Below, piece by piece: positions 34,228 to 39,575 of a DNA stretch of 64,000 bases. Both the position numbers and the translations under genes were made by a program. Under the pieces are notes generated by a model. It searched no databases, had not been told where the DNA came from, and was given only the letters and a program-made list of their open reading frames with translations. The DNA lies in contig MEOH01000013.1 in the NCBI GenBank assembly GCA_001769535.1, positions 79,838-143,837 of the forward strand. The letters run 5' to 3'. Within the stretch, counting starts at the first letter, position 1. Each line of letters opens with the position of its first letter. The stretch is from Bacteroidetes bacterium GWF2_38_335 (GTDB taxonomy: Bacteria; Bacteroidota; Bacteroidia; Bacteroidales; GWF2-38-335).

Positions 34228-34980
34228 ATGATCAACGGAAAAAAAGTTGTTGTTGTATTACCTGCTTACAATGCGGAAAAAACGCTTGAACTGACCTATA
34301 AAGAAATTCCATTTGACGTGGTTGATGATGTGATACTTGTTGATGACCGCAGTCATGACAAAACCGTTGAAAAAGGCGTTGAGATTGGCATCAGGCATAT
34401 TGTCAGACATGAAGTCAACAAAGGGTACGGAGGAAATCAGAAATCCTGTTACCGAAAAGCCATTGAGCTTAATGCCGATATAGTCGTGATGCTACACCCC
34501 GATTATCAGTACACTCCCAAACTTATTCATTCAATGGTTTATTTAATAGCCAATGATCTTTATCAGGTTGTTTTGGGGTCAAGAATTCTTGGGAAAGGGG
34601 CCCTAAGGGGTGGTATGCCACTTTACAAGTATTTTTTTAACAGAATGCTTACCCTGTCACAAAATATAATTATCGGCGCAAAACTTTCTGAATATCATAC
34701 CGGATACAGAGCTTTTACACGCGAGGTGCTTGAAAACATAAATTACGAAGCTAATTCAGATGATTTTGTATTCGATAACCAAATGCTTTCCCAGATACTT
34801 TTTGCCGGATACGAAATTGCCGAAATCACCTGTCCGACCAAATATTTCGACGAAGCATCCTCAATAAACTTCAGAAGAAGCATGAAATACGGATTTGGGG
34901 TTTTGGGTACTTCATTGAAACACCGGTTTCAGAAATGGGGACTAGCGAGGTATGAGATTTACAGAAAAATGCGTTCTTAA
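34228..34980 (+). CDS. Glycosyltransferase family 2, DPM1-like (polyprenyl-phosphate mannose synthase candidate)
   Basis: A 250-residue GT2 protein with no transmembrane segment. It has VVVVLPAYNAEKTLELTYKE at the N-terminus, VDDVILVDDRSHDKT (nucleotide-binding DD) and the LHPDYQYTPKLI acceptor loop with Asp-Tyr-Gln. ILGKGALRGGMPLYKYFFNR and SEYHTGYRAFTREV are typical of dolichyl/polyprenyl-phosphate mannose synthases. The ATG at 34228 is used, one base after the preceding stop, because an in-frame ATG at 34198 lies inside that gene. It is the probable donor-lipid partner of the TMTC-like transferase and the third gene of the manA group. Confidence 0.85.
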   Translation: MINGKKVVVVLPAYNAEKTLELTYKEIPFDVVDDVILVDDRSHDKTVEKGVEIGIRHIVRHEVNKGYGGNQKSCYRKAIELNADIVVMLHPDYQYTPKLIHSMVYLIANDLYQVVLGSRILGKGALRGGMPLYKYFFNRMLTLSQNIIIGAKLSEYHTGYRAFTREVLENINYEANSDDFVFDNQMLSQILFAGYEIAEITCPTKYFDEASSINFRRSMKYGFGVLGTSLKHRFQKWGLARYEIYRKMRS

Positions 34981-35101
34981 ATCCCGGGGTAATTTCAGCC
35001 ACCTTTTCAGATTGCTTATTTTGCCTAATCAATTAAATTTTGTTATTACTCATTTATCTGTTATTTTTACAAACTTTAATATATGATTATTTGAAGAACT
35101 G

Positions 35102-35743
35102 ATGACGCTGCCTATTATTGTATATGGGATAATAATCGGATTTATGATTTCGATACCACTTGGACCAGTGGGTATTATGTGTATACAAAGGACTCTGAAC
35201 AAAGGACGTTTTTCAGGTTTTATCAGTGGATTGGGTGCTGCAGGAGCTGACACCATTTTTTCATTATTTGCGGTTTTCGGTGCCAAATACATCATTGATT
35301 ACGTTGAAAAACATGAAACATGGTTTCAAATCATCGGCGGTGTATTATTTTTGGCCGTGGGAATAAAAATATTTGTAACTAACCCGGCAGTCCAGCTCAG
35401 ACAAAGGCAGCATAAAAAAAAGGGGAATTCGCTTGTTTGGGACTTTATGTCTGTTTTTTTAATAACCATTACAAATCCCATTGCCATTCTTTTATTCCTG
35501 ATTGCCTTTTCCTACGTTGGTCTGGTCATTGAGCCCACCGAATACAGCAAAGCATCCATGGTAATATTGGGGATAGCAGCAGGAACCTCTGCATGGTGGT
35601 TTATACTCGCTTCAACTGTTAATCTTTTCAGGAAGCACATCACACTTAAAAGTCTTTGGTGGATCAATAAAATCGCTGGATTTCTGATAATTGTCTTTGT
35701 AGTTGGCTCAGTTATCAATATCCTGATTACAAGATTTCCGTAA
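35102..35743 (+). CDS. LysE family translocator
   Basis: A 213-residue inner-membrane protein of the LysE/RhtB amino-acid exporter superfamily. It has about six hydrophobic segments. The conserved N-terminal stretch IGFMISIPLGPVGIMCIQRT carries the GP-G-x-M/N signature, and FISGLGAAGADTIFSLFAVF and FLITITNPIAILLFLIAF are typical of later helices. It exports some small amino-acid or derivative, unknown. Isolated from the upstream mannosylation group by a 120-bp gap, and converging on the serine hydrolase gene (3 bp). Confidence 0.85.
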   Translation: MTLPIIVYGIIIGFMISIPLGPVGIMCIQRTLNKGRFSGFISGLGAAGADTIFSLFAVFGAKYIIDYVEKHETWFQIIGGVLFLAVGIKIFVTNPAVQLRQRQHKKKGNSLVWDFMSVFLITITNPIAILLFLIAFSYVGLVIEPTEYSKASMVILGIAAGTSAWWFILASTVNLFRKHITLKSLWWINKIAGFLIIVFVVGSVINILITRFP

Positions 35744-35746
35744 AAT

Positions 35747-36883
35747 CTATTTCTTTTCCAATATCTCAAACGCTGCATCAAGGTATAAAAAAGCATCATT
35801 GGTATGCGCGCCTGTTCGTTCCTCAGAACGTTTATGTCCGAGTCGCACCACCACAGCATTTTTCTGGGGAATCACAAAAATATACTGTCCTAAAATTCCG
35901 CGTGCATAAGGAATATCCATGCCCTTATAATTAATGATCCACCACTGGTAGCCGTAATAATCCACCTTTTTTCCATCTTCATCAACGAGGTATGAGGCAG
36001 AAGATAATGCATCCTCAAGATATTTTTCGGAAATAATCTGTTTTGTTCCCCATTTGCCTTTATTCAGACAAAGTTGTCCGATTCGTGCAAAATCACGGGC
36101 ATTGGAGTTAAAGCAGCAATAAGCTTTTTCCATGCCTTCTTCCTCATCAAGACACCAAAGGGCATCGTTCTTTGCTCCAAGTGGCTTCCACAATTTTTCT
36201 GACGCGTAATCAGAAATATTTTTTCCTGTTGCTTTTTGCAAAATCATAGCCAGAAGTTGCGTGTTTCCGCTGAGATATTTAAAAACTTTTCCGGGTTCCT
36301 CTATTGTTTTTAGTTTTAGAATCAACCTGTCAAGATTGGTTCCGTAATAAGCTTTGGTGGTTACTGAAAACGGACTGCCGTAGCTTTCATTCCAATTGAG
36401 ACCTGAGCTCATGGTCAGCACATCTTTAATGGTTAAATCTGCATTTTTACCTTTAGAAAACTCAGGAATAAACTCACCCACTTTTTGATCAACGCTTTTA
36501 ATTTTTCCTTCATCAATTGCAATTCCCACCAGCAATGCGACAATACTTTTAGCGGCAGAAAATGAATTGGTAAGTGAATTTTCATCGTATCCCATCCAGT
36601 ATTTTTCATATTTGATGCTGCCGTTTTCAAGAATCAGAAAGGCAATGGTTTCGAATTCCTTAAACTTATCAAGTTTTTCTGAAGATATTTCCTTTGTATT
36701 ATAATCAATGGTATTCATCCATATTTGTTCTTCTCCTGCCCTGATAACCCTATTGTCAAATATTTTATAGTCATCAATGCCTGCGTTGGTATATTTTATT
36801 GCTTTGGTGAGATAGGTGCAAGAAAATAAAATGAGTGAAATCAGAACAGATAATATTGCGGCTTTGGTAATTATGTATTTCAT
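35747..36883 (-). CDS. Serine hydrolase, class C beta-lactamase family
   Basis: A 378-residue lipoprotein-like serine hydrolase: signal ending LILFSC, then the body. The S-x-x-K active-site motif SAAKSIVALLVG is near residue 110. The Tyr-containing second motif is in FKYLSGNTQLLAMILQ, and GHKR near the C-terminus replaces the usual K-T/S-G. These features place it with the penicillin-binding-protein-like/esterase EstB branch and not with true beta-lactamases. It probably acts on envelope substrates such as peptidoglycan peptides or esters. It diverges from the promoter of the eight-gene small-protein operon. Confidence 0.87.
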   Translation of the reverse strand: MKYIITKAAILSVLISLILFSCTYLTKAIKYTNAGIDDYKIFDNRVIRAGEEQIWMNTIDYNTKEISSEKLDKFKEFETIAFLILENGSIKYEKYWMGYDENSLTNSFSAAKSIVALLVGIAIDEGKIKSVDQKVGEFIPEFSKGKNADLTIKDVLTMSSGLNWNESYGSPFSVTTKAYYGTNLDRLILKLKTIEEPGKVFKYLSGNTQLLAMILQKATGKNISDYASEKLWKPLGAKNDALWCLDEEEGMEKAYCCFNSNARDFARIGQLCLNKGKWGTKQIISEKYLEDALSSASYLVDEDGKKVDYYGYQWWIINYKGMDIPYARGILGQYIFVIPQKNAVVVRLGHKRSEERTGAHTNDAFLYLDAAFEILEKK

Positions 36884-36990
36884 AAATTTATTAACAGTCT
36901 TGATAATTAAAACAAATAAAAATACAAATTATTCATGATTCCGAATCATTAAGGTACAATTATTGTGATGATTAATCAGAATCTATTTTG

Positions 36991-36998
36991 TAAATTTG
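36991..36998 (+). promoter_or_regulatory. -7 promoter element of the Cys-Tyr small-protein operon
   Basis: TAAATTTG, an exact TAnnTTTG match, lies 16 bp before the ATG of the first gene at 37015. No well-spaced -33 box is evident (TTG at 36963-36965 is 25 bp away). No other promoter-like element is obvious until 39480, so the eight genes may form one transcript. Confidence 0.5.
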
Positions 36999-37014
36999 TT
37001 TCAAAGCCTGAAAG

Positions 37015-37443
37015 ATGAAACACCGGATGATATTATTTAAACTTCATATTTATTCACTGATATTCAATATTATTCATCAAATATTTAAACTGGTTTTTCA
37101 CCTTTACCCCTCAAAAAATATCAGAAATAAAATGATTTCTGCCGGAATTGTTATTATTACAATTAATTCAGCTCTGGTATCCTGCAATAAAAGCTCATCT
37201 GATTCAACTGATAATGACCCGAAGAATGGAAAAAAAATAGCGAAAGGAGAAGCCGGAGACATCAGTCGTAAAATAAGTAAAATTGTTTTTCTAAATATTA
37301 TTCAGACATTTACAAATAGAGAGGCCGTCAATTCGATCCGTGATTTACCATTGGAAGAAATAGAAGGTACAATAACCAACCGGCCCGATTCAACGTATAT
37401 TATAAAATGTTACGTTCCCATTGATCCTGAAACTGATTTTTAA
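37015..37443 (+). CDS. Cys-Tyr family small lipoprotein-like protein, copy 1
   Basis: A 142-residue protein, the first and second-longest of eight tandem relatives. It has an N-terminal ~30-residue aromatic and hydrophobic leader. A basic stretch (NIRNK) follows, then a second hydrophobic segment ending AGIVIITINSALVSC, which looks like a lipobox. The mature part is Lys/Asp/Ser-rich and polar (SSDSTDNDPKNGKK) and ends with IIKCYVPIDPETDF. The Cys-Tyr pair near the end corresponds to the motif just after the membrane segment in its neighbours. Function unknown. The next gene starts 3 bp after its stop (TTG). Confidence 0.7.
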   Translation: MKHRMILFKLHIYSLIFNIIHQIFKLVFHLYPSKNIRNKMISAGIVIITINSALVSCNKSSSDSTDNDPKNGKKIAKGEAGDISRKISKIVFLNIIQTFTNREAVNSIRDLPLEEIEGTITNRPDSTYIIKCYVPIDPETDF

Positions 37444-37446
37444 CTT

Positions 37447-37680
37447 TTGAAAAAGAAACTAAATATAAAACTTATGTATTTCAGACTTATAACTTATAAG
37501 ATTCTGAAAAACATTCCATTTCTGAAATCGAGATTTTCCATAAGGTACTTACTAACCGGAATGATTATATTATCACTGACAGCAACAATGCAGAACTGCC
37601 GGTCAAAAAAGGTTATTCATTGCTATGTTGGTCCGCCAGAAAATTATGAACAAGCTGACAGTCTGAAACAAAATGAGTAA
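37447..37680 (+). CDS. Cys-Tyr family small protein, copy 2 (TTG start)
   Basis: A 77-residue protein with a TTG start. The start is supported by its paralogue, copy 6: both have exactly 38 residues from the first Met to the conserved LTG, and align without gaps (MKKKLNIKL with MKKNFKIFL; then RYLLTG with KFILTG). After the second hydrophobic segment come NCRSKK and HCYVGPPENYEQADS, which hold the Cys-Tyr, Pro and Tyr-Glu positions of the family. An alternative ATG at 37474 would shorten the leader by nine residues. Overlaps copy 3 by 8 bp. Confidence 0.7.
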   Translation: MKKKLNIKLMYFRLITYKILKNIPFLKSRFSIRYLLTGMIILSLTATMQNCRSKKVIHCYVGPPENYEQADSLKQNE

Positions 37681-37969
37681 AATAAAACTATTTATATTCT
37701 TGATTCTCTTCTTTTTAACTGATACTATAAATATATTATCTGGTAAAAAGATATTCGCCAAAAGAAAAATGCTTCTTGGCGCTGTCATTATTGCATTGAT
37801 AAACAGCTCAACAGGGTGTGAAAACAAAAAGACCGGACCCCAAAAAACTTGTTACGATACAGTCCGTACAACTGAATATAATACTTTTTCATCTGATACA
37901 GCTATCATCGATACTTTATTAGAAAAAGGCATTCAAACAGTTTTAAAAAAGCAGGTAAAAACAAAATGA
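37673..37969 (+). CDS. Cys-Tyr family small protein, copy 3
   Basis: A 98-residue protein. N-terminal leader of ~23 hydrophobic residues, then GKKIFAKRKMLLGAVIIAL, a second hydrophobic segment ending SSTGC (lipobox-like). A polar Lys-rich spacer leads to KTCYDTVRTTEYNTF, the Cys-Tyr motif with a following Tyr. The tail (SSDTAIIDTLLEKGIQTVLK) is longer and more helical than in most copies. Overlaps copy 2 by 8 bp and copy 4 by 4 bp (ATGA), suggesting translational coupling. No known function. Confidence 0.7.
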   Translation: MSKIKLFIFLILFFLTDTINILSGKKIFAKRKMLLGAVIIALINSSTGCENKKTGPQKTCYDTVRTTEYNTFSSDTAIIDTLLEKGIQTVLKKQVKTK

Positions 37970-38193
37970 AAAAGCATTTAAAAATATTGCAATTTCATTT
38001 ACTTTCTGTTGTTAGTAACTTAACCAGTAACAGAAGTTTGTCAAGAAAAAAAATATTGCTTGGCATTGCAATAATTGGATTTTCAGGTTGCAATGAAAAA
38101 AATGAAGAAAGAAGAACTATGTGTTATGAACCGGTTCCTGATACCACTTATGAAATAACAGACACTTTTAATACTGATACTATTGAAAATTAA
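37966..38193 (+). CDS. Cys-Tyr family small protein, copy 4
   Basis: A 75-residue protein, the shortest. Leader of ~24 residues, SRKKILLGIAIIGFSGC (basic pair, hydrophobic core, lipobox-like SGC), a charged spacer NEKNEERR, then TMCYEPVPDTTYEITDTFN. The motif C-Y-x(2)-V-P with a following Y-E-I-x-D is well kept. The tail ends in Asp/Thr/Glu. It overlaps copy 3 by 4 bp (ATGA) and copy 5 by 11 bp. No known function. Confidence 0.7.
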   Translation: MKKHLKILQFHLLSVVSNLTSNRSLSRKKILLGIAIIGFSGCNEKNEERRTMCYEPVPDTTYEITDTFNTDTIEN

Positions 38194-38431
38194 ATTAGTA
38201 ATATACAAACTTGCCTATAAGATTGTTTCTCTGATTCATGCAATCAGTTTCAGGAAAATTTTTACCGCAAAAAAAATATTTATCGGATTAGCCATTTTAA
38301 GCATTTCAAATTCTTTTAGCTCATGCAGGACTCACAATCCACCAAGAACTTGCTATAAACCGGCTATACCTGATTATGAAATAAGTGATACCACAAAAAA
38401 CCCGGCACCTGAAAATGAAGAAAAACTTTAA
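38183..38431 (+). CDS. Cys-Tyr family small protein, copy 5 (TTG start)
   Basis: An 82-residue protein with a TTG start. The paralogue copy 7 aligns from its own ATG without gaps for 31 residues (MKIKLVIYKLAYKIV against MKLKFIFYKALYFLV; then FRKIFTAKKI against FRKLFTGKKI), which supports the TTG start. A second hydrophobic segment ends NSFSSC. Then RTHNPPRTCYKPAIPDYEIS, the clearest form of the motif T-C-Y-x-P with a later D-Y-E-I-S-D. The tail is Pro/Glu-rich. It overlaps copy 4 by 11 bp and copy 6 by 17 bp. Confidence 0.72.
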   Translation: MKIKLVIYKLAYKIVSLIHAISFRKIFTAKKIFIGLAILSISNSFSSCRTHNPPRTCYKPAIPDYEISDTTKNPAPENEEKL

Positions 38432-38648
38432 AATATTCCTTTTAATTTTAAGGATGAATACATACCGGGTAATCAGTTTTTTACCTGTTTTCAAAAATAA
38501 GTTCAGAGCAAAATTCATTTTAACCGGAATATTAATATTATCACTTTCTGCAACCATGGAAAGTTGCAGATCAAAAAAGAAAAAAACCCTTTGCTATTAT
38601 CTTCATGTTCAGGAAATCGAAATCATTGATGAAAAAACAGGACTATGA
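38415..38648 (+). CDS. Cys-Tyr family small protein, copy 6
   Basis: A 77-residue protein using the ATG at 38415. An upstream in-frame ATG at 38385 would make it longer but would break the gapless alignment with copy 2. Leader MKKNFKIFLLILRM, basic spacer, FILTGILILSLSATMESC, then RSKKKKTLCYYLHVQEIEII. Here the Cys-Tyr is followed by a second Tyr and lacks the proline, unlike its relatives. The tail is short, ending DEKTGL. It overlaps copy 5 by 17 bp and copy 7 by 4 bp (ATGA). Confidence 0.7.
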   Translation: MKKNFKIFLLILRMNTYRVISFLPVFKNKFRAKFILTGILILSLSATMESCRSKKKKTLCYYLHVQEIEIIDEKTGL

Positions 38649-38932
38649 AACTGAAATTCATTTTTTATAAAGCGTTGTATTTTCTGGTATCAGGAGTAAA
38701 TCTGATGACATTCAGAAAACTTTTTACCGGTAAAAAAATCATGCTGGGCATTATGGTTATTGGTATTGCAAACGCCATGAGTTCGTGCAAACACTTTATT
38801 CCGCACCGCACCTGTTACGACGTTGCCCCAACCAACGGTTATGAGCAAGCCGATTCGAACAAAACCATAGTAAACCCGCAGGATACAACCAGGGAAATTC
38901 TCTGTTACAAAACCACAACCCCACAAGAATAA
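38645..38932 (+). CDS. Cys-Tyr family small protein, copy 7
   Basis: A 95-residue protein with leader MKLKFIFYKALYFLV, basic FRKLFTGKKI, hydrophobic MLGIMVIGIANAMSSC and then KHFIPHRTCYDVAPTNGYEQ. A second Cys-Tyr (EILCYKTTTPQE) occurs near the C-terminus, so it carries two copies of the motif. Overlaps copy 6 by 4 bp (ATGA) and is followed after one base by copy 8. No known function. Confidence 0.72.
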   Translation: MKLKFIFYKALYFLVSGVNLMTFRKLFTGKKIMLGIMVIGIANAMSSCKHFIPHRTCYDVAPTNGYEQADSNKTIVNPQDTTREILCYKTTTPQE

Positions 38933-38933
38933 T

Positions 38934-39479
38934 ATGGATAAGGAAAAACTCATCACACCGGTTATATTAATTGCCTTAGGCATTGCTTTTATTTACGCAT
39001 GTTTTATGGTAGCTGTCAGGAAAGACAACAAAGCAGCCATTTCAAGAAAACTGAAGATCGGAGCGGCAATTATCTCGCTCACGGCTTTCATTAATACGGG
39101 AAGCTATGCTCAAAAGACCTGTTATAAGCCCGCGATTGTTGAGAAACCAAATGTCTTTATCACCAATTCGGGAAATGAAAATAATGTGCGCACCATCAGT
39201 AATGGAGGAACTTTATTAGGGAATCTAAATAATTACAATTCAGATTCGAAATATCATGTAACCATTTGTGATACAACAGGTAAAATAATTGATAAAAACC
39301 AAATGGAAATTGATTCTCTAAATACCTGGAGCATTTCCTTTGAAAACCGCACTCCGGGCAAATACATCCTGAAATTTTATGAGGCCGGATCGGGTAAATC
39401 GGAAGATGAATTAATTTACGAAACGTATATTAAAGTTTATGATCGCCGGGATGAACGGTATAATACGTGTTATTTTTGA
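38934..39479 (+). CDS. Cys-Tyr family protein, copy 8, with C-terminal beta domain
   Basis: A 181-residue protein, the last and longest of the array. Its leader has a first hydrophobic segment (PVILIALGIAFIYACFM), a basic spacer KDNKAAISRKLK and a second segment IGAAIISLTAFINTGSYA. The second segment lacks a lipobox Cys and ends in a signal-peptidase-I-like site. The mature part starts QKTCYKPAIVEKPNVFITN, so the Cys-Tyr motif sits at the very start. The remaining ~110 residues form a beta-sandwich-like domain (HVTICDTTGKIIDKNQMEI, TPGKYILKFYEAG) resembling T9SS-type folds, ending NTCYF, another Cys-Tyr. No known function. Confidence 0.72.
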   Translation: MDKEKLITPVILIALGIAFIYACFMVAVRKDNKAAISRKLKIGAAIISLTAFINTGSYAQKTCYKPAIVEKPNVFITNSGNENNVRTISNGGTLLGNLNNYNSDSKYHVTICDTTGKIIDKNQMEIDSLNTWSISFENRTPGKYILKFYEAGSGKSEDELIYETYIKVYDRRDERYNTCYF

Positions 39480-39480
39480 T

Positions 39481-39515
39481 GATGTATGATGTATGATGTA
39501 TGATGGATGATGTAT
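39481..39515. repeat. 7-bp tandem repeat
   Basis: Five units of GATGTAT (unit 4 reads GATGGAT) follow directly after the stop codon of copy 8. No gene is inside. Confidence 0.9.
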
Positions 39516-39519
39516 TTTT

Positions 39520-39575
39520 CCCATAACTTATAACCCATAACTTATAACCCATAACTTATAACTCATAACTTATAA
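39520..39575. repeat. 14-bp tandem repeat overlapping a stop codon
   Basis: Four units of CCCATAACTTATAA (last unit starts CTC) are head to tail. The last unit contains the TAA stop (39570-39572, minus strand) of the S9 peptidase gene. Confidence 0.9.

Noticed and set aside
35747-36883. True class C beta-lactamase (antibiotic resistance gene)
   Set aside because: S-x-x-K is present, but the K-T/S-G motif is replaced by G-H-K-R, which fits the esterase/EstB-like branch; no resistance function should be inferred.
39481-39575. CRISPR-like array
   Set aside because: Units of 7 and 14 bp are contiguous with no spacers.
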